A DNA stretch of 64,000 bases from positions 1 to 64,000 of the forward strand of contig JANNBN010000145.1 of assembly GCA_031385545.1 (NCBI GenBank), in the 5' to 3' direction. The stretch comes from JANNBN01 sp031385545 (GTDB lineage: Bacteria; Actinomycetota; Acidimicrobiia; Acidimicrobiales; JANYDT01). The translations under genes and the position numbers were made by a program. Below are positions 43,635 to 52,204 of this stretch, piece after piece (the stretch's first letter is position 1; the number at the start of each line of letters is the position of its first letter). The notes under the pieces are model-generated. The model ran no database searches. It was given only the letters and a program-made list of their open reading frames with translations, and was not told the origin of the DNA.

Positions 43635-45289
43635 CCGGTTTCCCGATCGATTCGCTCGGGTGGATCGACACTGAGACACCACTGTTCACCCGCCGGATCC
43701 AGCCGAAGAAGAACGCCGTACGACACGAGCTCGGCGTGGTCGTGGTACCCAGCTTCGGTTACGTCGAGCTGGTTGCTCGCGACGGCTGGGTGTTCATGGC
43801 ACACCTCCTCGCGGATGCTGGCTTCCCGACGATTCTTCTGGACCTCCCCGGGACGGGGTCCTCCGGTGATATTCCGTCCGACTCGTCCTGGATAAAGTCG
43901 TGGGTCGGTGCGGTTCGCCACGCAGTGTGCGCCGTCGAAACGAGCAAGGTCGTGCTGATCGGCGCCAGGGTCGGGGCCCTCGTGGCAAGTGCAGCGCTCC
44001 AACAAGCCGATATCGACGAGCAAGTGGAATCGCTCGTTCTCTGGTCACCTACACCCTCCGGAAGGCAGTTCAAACGCGAACTCAGCCTCCTTGCCGCCAG
44101 TCCTCCCGGTTCGGTGCAGCCCGATGGAGTCACGTTCGGTGGCTTCTTACACTCGGCGGCGCTTCTCGATGAACTAGGCACACTTACGTTGCGCCCGATG
44201 TCGGCCAGGGGCCGGACGATGATGATCATCGAGGACTCCCAGCGACCCGAGCCGACGAAAGCTGTCGCCGTGTTCGAAGACCTCGGCTGGTCGGTGAAGA
44301 CCGTCCGATCCAGCGAGACACGAGCCTGGCTCGACGCGTCCGCAGAACTCGCCGCGCCACCATCGGCCGATGGACAGCTGCTCGTGGGCCACCTGCAATC
44401 GGTTGCCGCCTCGATGTCACAGTTCATGACGCCAACGGCATCGGGAGACATCGCTTCGCATCATGGGGCCAATTCGACCATCGGTTTGAGCGAAGAGGTT
44501 CAGGCCCTCGGGCCCCCCGGTTTGGCTGCGGTCTTCCACCACCCACCCACCCAGCCCGACGCCGCCCTCGGCGTGATGCTCCTCAATTCTGGCGTCGAGC
44601 GGGCGTGGGGTCCTGGCAGGGCGTGGGTCGACGCCGCCCGGCGATGGTCAGCTGCGGGAATCACCGTCGCACGTATCGAGCATGCGTCAACCGGCGACAG
44701 CGGCACGTGGCCCGGCCAGGAGCGCCACGACGTCTATGGCAGCCACGGCTCAGTCGACATCGCCCTCGGCCTCGAAGCCATGGCGTCTCGGGGAGCGGAT
44801 CGGGTAGTCGCAGCAGGACTGTGCTCGAGTGCGTTCGCCCTGCTGCAGGCCGGACCTGACCAGCGGATGGCTGTAGCCGTGGCGATCAACCCGCAGCTCT
44901 ACCGGATCGGCACCGGGGCCGGCGTGATCGAGGAAGAGACCAACCACGTGCGGTACTGGATTGCGCGGGTTGATCAGGTCATCGGGCTGCGCCGCACGCT
45001 GAATGCACTGAAACGATTGCTCGGCCGATACCATCCCGCGTTCGACTGGATCGAGGCGTTCGTGGGCAGCTCCACCCGCCTTGTACTCGTGTTCGGATCA
45101 GACGATCGAGGACTGCGATTCCTGCAACGCGAGGGTGCTGGCAAGCTCGCGTCGTTGCAGCGTGCCGGGGTTGAGCTCGTGGTCATCGATGGGCTGGACC
45201 ATGCGTTGCACAGCGGGGTTCACCGCGCACAGGTGATGGCCGTTCTGGACCGACTACTCGCTGACGTTTGTCCACCACCCGAGTGCTGA
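43631..45289 (+). CDS. Fused double alpha/beta hydrolase
   Basis: The protein has 552 residues with two hydrolase-like halves. The first (about 1-255) has the elbow LIGARVGALV, where the nucleophile is replaced (G-A-R-V-G at 111-115). The second (about 290-552) has LLNSGVERAWGPGR, EHASTGDSG and the elbow AGLCSSAF, with Cys398 at the nucleophile position. It ends with an Asp/His region (VFGSDDRG, GLDHALHSG). The pair resembles the two separate hydrolases of exosortase-linked clusters, fused here. It could be a thioesterase or acyltransferase for the carrier-bound product (inference). The start overlaps the GH2 gene by 4 bases. Confidence 0.75.
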   Translation: MTGFPIDSLGWIDTETPLFTRRIQPKKNAVRHELGVVVVPSFGYVELVARDGWVFMAHLLADAGFPTILLDLPGTGSSGDIPSDSSWIKSWVGAVRHAVCAVETSKVVLIGARVGALVASAALQQADIDEQVESLVLWSPTPSGRQFKRELSLLAASPPGSVQPDGVTFGGFLHSAALLDELGTLTLRPMSARGRTMMIIEDSQRPEPTKAVAVFEDLGWSVKTVRSSETRAWLDASAELAAPPSADGQLLVGHLQSVAASMSQFMTPTASGDIASHHGANSTIGLSEEVQALGPPGLAAVFHHPPTQPDAALGVMLLNSGVERAWGPGRAWVDAARRWSAAGITVARIEHASTGDSGTWPGQERHDVYGSHGSVDIALGLEAMASRGADRVVAAGLCSSAFALLQAGPDQRMAVAVAINPQLYRIGTGAGVIEEETNHVRYWIARVDQVIGLRRTLNALKRLLGRYHPAFDWIEAFVGSSTRLVLVFGSDDRGLRFLQREGAGKLASLQRAGVELVVIDGLDHALHSGVHRAQVMAVLDRLLADVCPPPEC

Positions 45290-45352
45290 AAGTCCCCCAC
45301 TCGGCCCAACCGTGGCACGGGGCGCCCGCTTCGGCCTGAGTGGGGGACTTTC
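45288..45352. terminator. Perfect 15-bp inverted repeat between convergent genes
   Basis: GAAAGTCCCCCACTC (45288-45302) is exactly complementary to 45338-45352, with a GC-rich 35-base loop. It lies between the ends of the carrier-protein operon and the convergent FKBP gene and overlaps the last base pairs of the hydrolase stop region. Both flanks have a short A/T stretch. It probably terminates both transcripts. Confidence 0.75.
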
Positions 45353-45384
45353 CTCGGGCTTGCCACCTGCGGCCGGGATTTCCG

Positions 45385-46452
45385 TCAGCTTGCGATGGTG
45401 GTGCCTGTGACCTCGAACCGTGGGGCTTGCAACGCAACGAGGCGAACGTAAAGCACCAGCGATTCATTCGGCCCGATCACCGGTGGGCTGCCGAGTGTGC
45501 CGAACCCGAGGTTGGGTGGGATCAGGATGCGGCGAAGGCCCCCGACCCGCATGCCTTGCATCCCTTGGTCGAACCCCTTCACCACCGTGTCCCGTCCGAG
45601 TGCAAGGCCGAGCAGCGGCGCAGAGTCTTCCCAATTCGACTCGACGGCGGTCCCGGCAGACCAGGTGACGAGCACGAACTTGACGCCGACCTTCGACGAC
45701 GGCCCGACTGCATCGCCTTTACCCATCTCGATATCTTGGACCGTCAGCACGTCGGGTTTCGCTCCGGTCGGTACTTCGACCTTCGGCTCCTCTCCGATGA
45801 GCGCCCGACGCTCGGGGGTGAGCTCGAACTCCACCGGTACATCAGCGGGGTCGTCAAGCTCGCTCATTGACGGAGGAGGGCCGATCAACTGGCTGTCGGG
45901 TGCAAACACGATGGCGATCACCTGATCTTGCTCCAGCCGAAGATCCAGCGGGTTGGCCACTTCGACCGGCTCGCTGTGCGTCGCACCGCCGAATACGAGG
46001 ACCCGAACGCTTCCCTTCTTCCCGTTGGGACACCGATCGCCGTTGTGCCGTGCGATTTTCAGCACATCAACGTCGAGTCGATCCTGTGCGAGTCCAATCC
46101 CGACGACACCCGTGAATCGGCGGAGGGTGGCATTGGCTCCGCCCGCCCGGTCAGTGAACGGATGGATGTGGATCAAACCGTCAGCATGCGTATGAATCCC
46201 ATCAGGATCCGCGAGCTCCGACCCATCGATCGAATCAAGATACCGATCACAGTCGTAGACCCCGTAGGCCGCATGCCAATGATCCACGTTCACCACCGGC
46301 CCCACCCCACCCGACCCGGCCGAGTGAGTACCGACGCGACTCGACGAAGTCGAGGAGCCAGCAACTGGTGCGCCAGCTCCAGGAGCACCAGAAGAGCAAG
46401 CCCCAACCAAGAACCCCAACCCCACAAGCCCAACCCGCCGAAGATTTTCCAC
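45385..46452 (-). CDS. FKBP-type peptidyl-prolyl isomerase lipoprotein with His-rich domain
   Basis: The protein has 355 residues. A signal peptide ends in the lipobox FLVGAC, so it is an external lipoprotein. Residues about 55-180 form a domain with clustered His (VDHWHAAYGVYDC, GIHTHADGLIHIHPF), suggesting metal binding. The C-terminal 130 residues form an FKBP domain: VLVTWSAGTAVESNW, VVKGFDQGMQGMRVGGLRRI, IPPNLGFG. It may assist folding of exported proteins, with the His-rich part as a metal or assembly module. The combination is seen in some actinobacteria. A GC-rich repeat region lies upstream. Confidence 0.85.
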   Translation of the reverse strand: MENLRRVGLVGLGFLVGACSSGAPGAGAPVAGSSTSSSRVGTHSAGSGGVGPVVNVDHWHAAYGVYDCDRYLDSIDGSELADPDGIHTHADGLIHIHPFTDRAGGANATLRRFTGVVGIGLAQDRLDVDVLKIARHNGDRCPNGKKGSVRVLVFGGATHSEPVEVANPLDLRLEQDQVIAIVFAPDSQLIGPPPSMSELDDPADVPVEFELTPERRALIGEEPKVEVPTGAKPDVLTVQDIEMGKGDAVGPSSKVGVKFVLVTWSAGTAVESNWEDSAPLLGLALGRDTVVKGFDQGMQGMRVGGLRRILIPPNLGFGTLGSPPVIGPNESLVLYVRLVALQAPRFEVTGTTIAS

Positions 46453-46499
46453 CCCAACAAGGTTAGGCGGCGCCAGAAGCCAGCGCAGGAAAGCGAGCT

Positions 46500-46630
46500 G
46501 GAGGCGGTGGGGGGTGACCCGACGGGGAGGGGCCCGCCGAGCGCCAGCGAGGTGGGAGGGACCACCCGGAGGAGGCAGGCCCCGCCACCGCCTCCAGCGG
46601 TCCCGCCAGCCCGATCCGGCGGTCCCGCCA
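46500..46630. repeat. GC-rich inverted and direct repeats downstream of ilvC
   Basis: GGAGGCGGTGG (46500-46510) is complementary to CCACCGCCTCC (46585-46595). Two near-copies of GCGGTCCCGCCA follow in direct orientation. The block separates ilvC from the FKBP gene (same strand). It probably terminates ilvC transcription. Confidence 0.55.
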
Positions 46631-46638
46631 CATGCCCC

Positions 46639-47670
46639 CTAGTTCGAACCGCCTGCTGCGTCTTCGACCTTCTGCTTACCAGCGGAGATCCACGGCATCA
46701 TCGCCCGCAGTTCCGAACCGGTCTTCTCGATGGGGTGGGCCTTGCCTGCTGCGCGCAGCGCGTTGAAGGTTGGTGAACCGGCCTTGTAGTCGCCGATGAA
46801 TTCCTTGGTGAACTCGCCGCTGGTGATCTCGCCGAGAATCTTCTTCATCTCGGCCTTGGTTGCGTCGGTGACGATGCGAGGGCCGCGGGTGAGGTCCCCG
46901 TATTCGGCGGTGGTGCTGATGGAATAGCGCATGCCGCTGATGCCCTGTTCGTACATCAGGTCAACAATCAGCTTCACTTCGTGGAGGCATTCGAAATAAG
47001 CCATCTCGGGCTGGTAGCCAGCCTCGACCAGCGTCTCGAAACCGGCCTGCACCAGGCTGGTGAGCCCGCCGCACAACACAACCTGCTCGCCGAACAAATC
47101 GGTTTCGGTCTCTTCGGCAAACGTTGTCTCGATGACCCCTGCGCGTGCGCCGCCGATGGCGTAGGCATAGCTGAGCGCTTTGGCCTTGGCCCGGCTCGAT
47201 GCATCCTGGTGCACGGCGATGAGTGCGGGCACGCCGCCACCTTCGGTGTACGTACGACGCACGAGGTGGCCAGGACCCTTCGGGGCGATCATGATGACGT
47301 CGATGTCGGCCGCTGGTGACACCAGGCCGAAACGAACGTTGAGACCGTGGGCAAATGCAACGGCCTGGCCAGGGGTGAGGTTTGGGGCGACGTCACGGTC
47401 GAACACCTCGGCGATGTCGGTGTCCGGCAGGGTGATCATGACCAGGTCTGCATAAGAGGCGGCCTCTGGCATGGTCATGACACGAAGGCCGGCGGCCTCG
47501 GCCTTGGCCTTCGAGCCAGAGCCTTCACGCAGGCCAACCACCACGTCGACGCCGGATTCCTTCAGGTTCAGCGCGTGTGCGTGGCCCTGGCTGCCGTAGC
47601 CCAGAATTGCGACCTTCAGGCCGAGGATGATTGAAGGATCTGCGTCCTTCTCGTAGTACACGGTTGCCAT
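46639..47670 (-). CDS. ilvC: Ketol-acid reductoisomerase
   Basis: This class I enzyme has 343 residues and forms 2,3-dihydroxyisovalerate from acetolactate using NADPH. Motifs: AILGYGSQGHAHALNL (nucleotide site), MIAPKGPGHLVRRTY, the metal-binding FAEETETDLFGEQ and LMYEQGISGMRYSISTTAEYGD. It is divergent from an ilvY-like regulator with the expected operators between them, so its expression probably depends on acetohydroxyacid substrates. Confidence 0.97.
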   Translation of the reverse strand: MATVYYEKDADPSIILGLKVAILGYGSQGHAHALNLKESGVDVVVGLREGSGSKAKAEAAGLRVMTMPEAASYADLVMITLPDTDIAEVFDRDVAPNLTPGQAVAFAHGLNVRFGLVSPAADIDVIMIAPKGPGHLVRRTYTEGGGVPALIAVHQDASSRAKAKALSYAYAIGGARAGVIETTFAEETETDLFGEQVVLCGGLTSLVQAGFETLVEAGYQPEMAYFECLHEVKLIVDLMYEQGISGMRYSISTTAEYGDLTRGPRIVTDATKAEMKKILGEITSGEFTKEFIGDYKAGSPTFNALRAAGKAHPIEKTGSELRAMMPWISAGKQKVEDAAGGSN

Positions 47671-47763
47671 GGGGGTGCTCCTTGGAGGTGGCGACGAACG
47701 GGTGAGGTGCGTCGAAGTTCGGCTGGCCCGAAAATCGGGACATCTCAGTGTGCGACATCCGAA

Positions 47764-47815
47764 CTGATGCGTGAAGCGCCAATATCGACCGAGGCTGATG
47801 CGTGTTGCGCATCAG
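47764..47815. promoter_or_regulatory. Candidate IlvY operators between ilvC and ilvY
   Basis: CTGATGCGTG occurs twice, at 47764-47773 and 47795-47804. The second copy is part of the inverted repeat CTGATGCG-TGTTG-CGCATCAG (47795-47815). Two adjacent related sites are what LysR-type activators such as IlvY need between their own gene and the target. Confidence 0.65.
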
Positions 47816-47843
47816 TTTCGTGGTGCCGACGTACACTGGATGT

Positions 47844-48677
47844 GTGCCAGAACTCGACGATATCCGCCTCACCGTTGCGGCACGGCACCGTCCTAGCTTC
47901 GGCGTTGTCGCGCGTGATCTGCACGTCAGCCAGTCCACCGTCTCGCGCGCCGTGCAGCGGGTGGAGCAGGCCGTTGGGCGGACGCTCTTTCTGCGGGAAG
48001 CACGCTCGGTGCGCCCAGCCCCGGATGCAGCGGAGACTTTCGAGTCTTTGCAACGGTTGGTAGATGACTGGGACAGTGTCATCGTCAGCGCGCGTACCAC
48101 TGAGGTCAGCCAGCTCCGGGTGTTCTGCACGGTCACGGCCAGCCAACTCATCGCACCGCCACTGTTCGCCCGCTTCCGCCGCGCTCGTCCCGATGTACAG
48201 GTTGACCTGCGCACGGGGTCGGCTGGTGCAGCCATTCCAGCGGTGCTGGACGGCTCCGTCGATGTGACCATTGCCCCGCTCCCCGCTCGGCTGCCGGCCG
48301 GGCTGGTGTCGGCCCCGCTGCTCACCACGCCGATGGTTGCGGTTGCCACGCCCGAGGTGAAGACGCTCTTCGCCGGTCCCGTCGTTCTGTCCCGGCAGGG
48401 ACTACTTCGTGAGGTGTCTGAGCGTTGGGTACGTCGCCATCTCGGCAACGAGGTGGAGATCCGCGAAGCCGAGACCAACGAGGAGGTACTTGCGCTCGCA
48501 GCCATGGGTGGTGGGGTTGCGATCGTGCCGAAGCTGGTGGTCGATGGCAGTTCCCTCGGCCAACGAGTTCGCGCGCTCAGCACGCCGGCAGGGCTGCCGG
48601 TGATCACCGTCGGGCTGGTGGCCCGCCGCGCCTCGCTTCAGCGAGACCCCCTACCCGACCTGTGGGCTGCAATCTGA
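47844..48677 (+). CDS. ilvY: LysR-family regulator of ilvC (IlvY-like)
   Basis: The protein has 277 residues from a GTG at 47844. The helix-turn-helix (FGVVARDLHVSQSTVSRAVQRVEQ) is at the N-terminus, followed by a substrate-binding domain of the LysR type (QLRVFCTVTASQLIAPPLF). In enterobacteria IlvY activates ilvC in response to acetolactate or acetohydroxybutyrate and represses itself. Orientation, spacing and the two operators here support the same role, although sequence similarity to E. coli IlvY cannot be tested by eye. Confidence 0.82.
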   Translation: MPELDDIRLTVAARHRPSFGVVARDLHVSQSTVSRAVQRVEQAVGRTLFLREARSVRPAPDAAETFESLQRLVDDWDSVIVSARTTEVSQLRVFCTVTASQLIAPPLFARFRRARPDVQVDLRTGSAGAAIPAVLDGSVDVTIAPLPARLPAGLVSAPLLTTPMVAVATPEVKTLFAGPVVLSRQGLLREVSERWVRRHLGNEVEIREAETNEEVLALAAMGGGVAIVPKLVVDGSSLGQRVRALSTPAGLPVITVGLVARRASLQRDPLPDLWAAI

Positions 48678-48736
48678 CTCGCCATCCGACTCGTGAGTCC
48701 CGTACCACTGGCCCAACCGGCCGCTCATCCACGACC

Positions 48737-49634
48737 TCCCCCATCAACGAACCGTGGGTCGTGTCGTGTCGTGGCTCGGCTACGGCACGGGCCACCACGC
48801 GCCTGGAATCGCTGACCGCAGCCAGGCTGTCGCTGCCGCGCACCACACCGTTGCCGCTCACAATCTAGCCATCAAGGCGCTCAAAGCTGCCGCGCCCGGT
48901 GCGCAGGTCGGCCCCGTTCTCAACCAGAGCCTGCCGTCGGTCGACGACATCACCGATCCATTTCAGATGCACGTAGCGGCACAGTACGACGCCGTGCAGA
49001 ATCGCTTCTGGATGGAAGCCATCCTTCGCGGAGAGTATCCACAAATCGTCATCGACACGCTGGGCAACGACCTCACGTCGGTCATCCGTGACGGTGGCCT
49101 CGACGTCACGCCCATCGACTGGCTCGGCATGAACTACTACAACAACGCCCGGGTTGGCCATCGCCGCCTCACCGGTGACAACGACCGCGGCGACTGGCTG
49201 GGCACCGGTGCCACCATCACGCCGCTCGGGCCGCTCACCGACATGGGCTGGTCCATCGACCCACAGGGCATCGGCGACCTGTTGGTGCGTTGGCACCGCG
49301 AATTCGGCACGCTCATCCCCCGCATGCGCACACCGAGAACGGCTGTGCATATGCCGATTGGGTCGGCCCCGATGGCGCCGTCCACGATGCCCGCCGCACC
49401 GATTATCTGCGCGCACATCTTCGTGAGGTCGAGCGGGCAATCGATTCCGGTGCCCCTGTCGACGGCTACTACCAATGGTCGCTGATTGACAACTTCGAAT
49501 GGGCGTTCGGCTACGTGAAGCGCTTCGGTATCGTGCACGTCGACTTCGACACCCAGGTCCGTACTGTGAAGGACTCGGGCCTGTGGTACTCGAAGGTTGC
49601 CGCCAGCAACGGCGCACACCTGTCCGAAGACTGA
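48737..49634 (+). pseudogene. 5'-truncated, frameshifted GH1 beta-glucosidase remnant
   Basis: The sequence begins at the family NEP motif: INEPWVVS near 48742 in frame 2 contains the acid/base Glu. It then shifts to frame 1 (VVSWLGYGTGHHAPG) because of a 5-base slip: GTCGT is present three times in a row where two would keep the frame. Frame 1 continues through DWLGMNYYN. A second shift near 49330 leads to frame 3, where TENGCAY carries the nucleophile Glu, then WSLIDNFEWAFGY to the stop. About 165 N-terminal residues are absent. Both catalytic Glu codons survive, so decay is recent. Confidence 0.8.
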
Positions 49635-49683
49635 CAGCTACAGAAACTGAGGGTTGGTCCCCGTTCGGCGTTAGCGTTCGAGC

Positions 49684-50646
49684 ATGTCTCAGCCGACAGT
49701 TCCGGTGATCGACCTCCGCAGCCCCGACGCGGCTCTGGAAATCGACGCGGCGTGTGAACGCGTCGGCTTCTTCCAGATCATCGGTCACGAAGTTTCGGCA
49801 ACCCTCGCCGACGCAGCGTGGAGCCTTGCGGCCCAGTTCTTCGACGAACCACAACTTGTCCGCGACGCCGTGGCGATGCCGCATCCTGGATATCCATACG
49901 GCTACCAGGGGTACGAGGTGGAGCGTCTGGCATCGTCGTTGGGCGACAGCACACCGCCTGACCGCAAGCACAGCTACTCCATCGGGCCGATCGCCCCGGT
50001 TACCCACCCGGTCACCGACCCGTACGAGATCTGGATCCGTAGCGTCAACCAGTGGCCGGCTTCACCTGCGGGGTTTCGCGGCGTCATGGAGACCTACTAC
50101 CTGGCAATGAGTGCTTTGTGCGACCGAGTCATGTCGCTCATGGCCATGGCATTGGGGCAGCCGGCCGACTATTTCCAGGCGTTCATCAGCGCCCATACGA
50201 GCGCGCTGCGGCTGCTGGACTACCCGCACAGCGCCGTGCCACCCCAACCGGGGCAGTTGCGAGCCGGTGCTCACACCGACTACGGCACGCTCACCATCCT
50301 TCGCCAGGAGCAGCGGCCCGGTGGGCTGGAAGTACTGTCGCCCGATAGGAACTGGGTACCGGTTGACGCAGTCGACGGCGCGTTCGTGGTCAACGTCGGC
50401 GATTGCCTGGCGCGGTGGACGAACGACCGCTGGCGCTCGACGTTGCATCGGGTTGCCAACCCGCCGCCCGACTCGCTGAGTTCCACCCGACGGCAGTCCA
50501 TTGCGTTCTTCCACAACGCCAACTGGGATGCGGAGATCGCGTGCATCCCTTCGTGCTTAGCCAGCGGCGAGCCTCCTCGTTACGAACCGGTTTTGGCCGG
50601 ACGCCACCTCATGTCGAAGTTCGTTTCCACGGTCACCAATCCCTGA
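49684..50646 (+). CDS. 2-oxoglutarate/Fe(II)-dependent oxygenase (isopenicillin N synthase-like)
   Basis: The protein has 320 residues. The N-terminal DIOX_N-like part (VPVIDLRSPDAALEID) and the catalytic half are both present. Iron ligands are the His and Asp in GAHTDYGTLT and the distal His in STLHRVANP. The 2-oxoglutarate-binding Arg is in SSTRRQSIAFF. Bacterial members hydroxylate or desaturate small molecules, and the substrate is not evident. It follows the GH1 remnant and precedes a redoxin gene. Confidence 0.88.
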   Translation: MSQPTVPVIDLRSPDAALEIDAACERVGFFQIIGHEVSATLADAAWSLAAQFFDEPQLVRDAVAMPHPGYPYGYQGYEVERLASSLGDSTPPDRKHSYSIGPIAPVTHPVTDPYEIWIRSVNQWPASPAGFRGVMETYYLAMSALCDRVMSLMAMALGQPADYFQAFISAHTSALRLLDYPHSAVPPQPGQLRAGAHTDYGTLTILRQEQRPGGLEVLSPDRNWVPVDAVDGAFVVNVGDCLARWTNDRWRSTLHRVANPPPDSLSSTRRQSIAFFHNANWDAEIACIPSCLASGEPPRYEPVLAGRHLMSKFVSTVTNP

Positions 50647-50670
50647 ACGCAATCCACGTCCGCCGGCCAA

Positions 50671-50722
50671 GTGGGTGCATCATGCATCATGCTGAGCGCA
50701 CCCATCCATCACAGCGCACCCA
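50671..50722. repeat. Short GTGGGTGC / GCGCACCCA repeats
   Basis: GTGGGTGC at 50671-50678 is followed by GCGCACCCA at 50696-50704 and again at 50714-50722. One forward word can pair with either of two reverse words. The block lies between the oxygenase and the redoxin gene. Confidence 0.45.
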
Positions 50723-50748
50723 GTCATTGCACTGAGGAGACTCCGAAA

Positions 50749-51285
50749 ATGAAGGTAACGCGCGTCGATGACCTGCCAGTGCCCAGTCTCGAATCCCATC
50801 CGTGGCAGATTCGCGAATGGCTCAACTGCGCGCCCACTTTCGATCTAGCCGAAGTTTCAGGCCGAGTGCTGGTGGTCGAAGCGTTCCAATTGTTGTGCCC
50901 CGGCTGTGTCGCTCGGGGGCTTCCACAGATGCAACGAGTTCACGAACAGTTTGCGGGCGACGACCTCGCAGTGATCGGTCTCCACACCGTGTTCGAACAT
51001 CACACCGCTCAGGGCCAGACCGAAGTGCTGAAAGCCTTCCTCCACGAGAACCGCTTAACGTTCCCTATCGGGATTGACGAGCCTTCGCCGGATGGCCCTA
51101 TTCCACACACCATGCACACATATCAACTTCAGGGAACACCGTCGTTGCTGCTCTTCGATCGAGCCGGCCGCCTGCGCCTGAGTCACTTCGGTGTCGTGGA
51201 CGACTTGGCCCTCGGGTTCTCGATTGCAACGCTGCTGAACGAGTCGACCCCTGTGACGCCAGCGGCGATTCAGCGGTTCGGGTAG
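50749..51285 (+). CDS. TlpA/redoxin-like protein
   Basis: The protein has 178 residues with a thioredoxin fold. The active site is LCPGCVARGLPQMQRV (CPGC) near residue 46, followed by LAVIGLHTVFEHH and the cis-Pro region GTPSLLLFDRAGRL. No signal peptide is visible, so it is probably cytoplasmic. It may be a disulfide reductase. An in-frame ATG at 50671 exists, but AGGAGA lies just before 50749. Its end overlaps the convergent DUF169 gene by 16 bases. Confidence 0.85.
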   Translation: MKVTRVDDLPVPSLESHPWQIREWLNCAPTFDLAEVSGRVLVVEAFQLLCPGCVARGLPQMQRVHEQFAGDDLAVIGLHTVFEHHTAQGQTEVLKAFLHENRLTFPIGIDEPSPDGPIPHTMHTYQLQGTPSLLLFDRAGRLRLSHFGVVDDLALGFSIATLLNESTPVTPAAIQRFG

Positions 51286-52085
51286 CTGCGGCCAAGCCCT
51301 GCTGCCGCGTCGCTCTGTACGCCGTATGGCGGGATGGGGTAGCGCAGGCCGTTGCGGGCCAGAGCCTCCAACCCATCGATCGCACCGGGCAGGTACGAGG
51401 GCGGCATGGCCATCAGCAACTCATCTTCCATCACCCCGCCGTACCGCCTTTCGGCGAAACACGGGATGGACAGTGATGGCTCGCCGGTTGCCAACGCTCG
51501 CCCCCACGAGTCAGCACATGCCGATTCGCCCACACAACCCCATTCCAGCTTGCGGAACCCGCTCCACTGCAACCCGTTGATGAGCAGGATCATCTGCGCA
51601 GGCGTTGCGTAGATCAGGCAGATGTCGGGCGGGTCCAGCCTCCCGCTTGTCAACGGCGAGACCGCCATCGCCTGATACCGGCCGAATGGCACACAGTCCA
51701 TCGCTTCCTGATGCGCTGCCGCATCTTCGATGGACGAGAACCACACCCCGTTCATCTGCTTGCCGCTCAGCCACTCCTCGCTCCTCGGGGTCAGGCCGAT
51801 CACCGTGGAGCACTGCGGACCAACGAGGTCAGCAGCGGTAATGCCCACCGTCCACCCGAGCCGAGCTGCCTGGCCGACGATCTGGTCAGTCGTATGGATC
51901 GCCGAGGGCCGCCGAATCTTCGGGATGGCTTCCATCGCCTCGACCGTCTCGAACAGCTTCATGCCGATCGGTGTGGTGCGCAGTCGCAACGCCGAGTTCA
52001 GTCGCGCCATCAGCGAGGGAAGGTCCAACGAGTCAGCGCTTCGATCGGGACGCACACCAAGCCGGACGGGTACGGAGTCAGCCAT
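51270..52085 (-). CDS. DUF169 domain protein
   Basis: The protein has 271 residues. The N-terminus LRLRTTPIGMKLFETVEAM and the later CVPFGRYQAMAVSPL and EWGCVGESACADSWG are typical of DUF169 (uncharacterised ArCR-like family). Conserved Cys residues suggest a metal or cofactor site. The convergent neighbour is the redoxin gene with a 16-base overlap, so antisense overlap of their transcripts is likely. Confidence 0.85.
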   Translation of the reverse strand: MADSVPVRLGVRPDRSADSLDLPSLMARLNSALRLRTTPIGMKLFETVEAMEAIPKIRRPSAIHTTDQIVGQAARLGWTVGITAADLVGPQCSTVIGLTPRSEEWLSGKQMNGVWFSSIEDAAAHQEAMDCVPFGRYQAMAVSPLTSGRLDPPDICLIYATPAQMILLINGLQWSGFRKLEWGCVGESACADSWGRALATGEPSLSIPCFAERRYGGVMEDELLMAMPPSYLPGAIDGLEALARNGLRYPIPPYGVQSDAAAGLGRSYPNR

Positions 52086-52204
52086 CAGCGAAACCTAGAC
52101 CACGTCGGAGTTCCTGCCCAGAAATGGTCACCAGCGGCTCTCGTCGCGGGTTTATCGTCAACCGCAGCGGATACATCCTCATCAAGTAGCCACCCGAGGG
52201 AACG

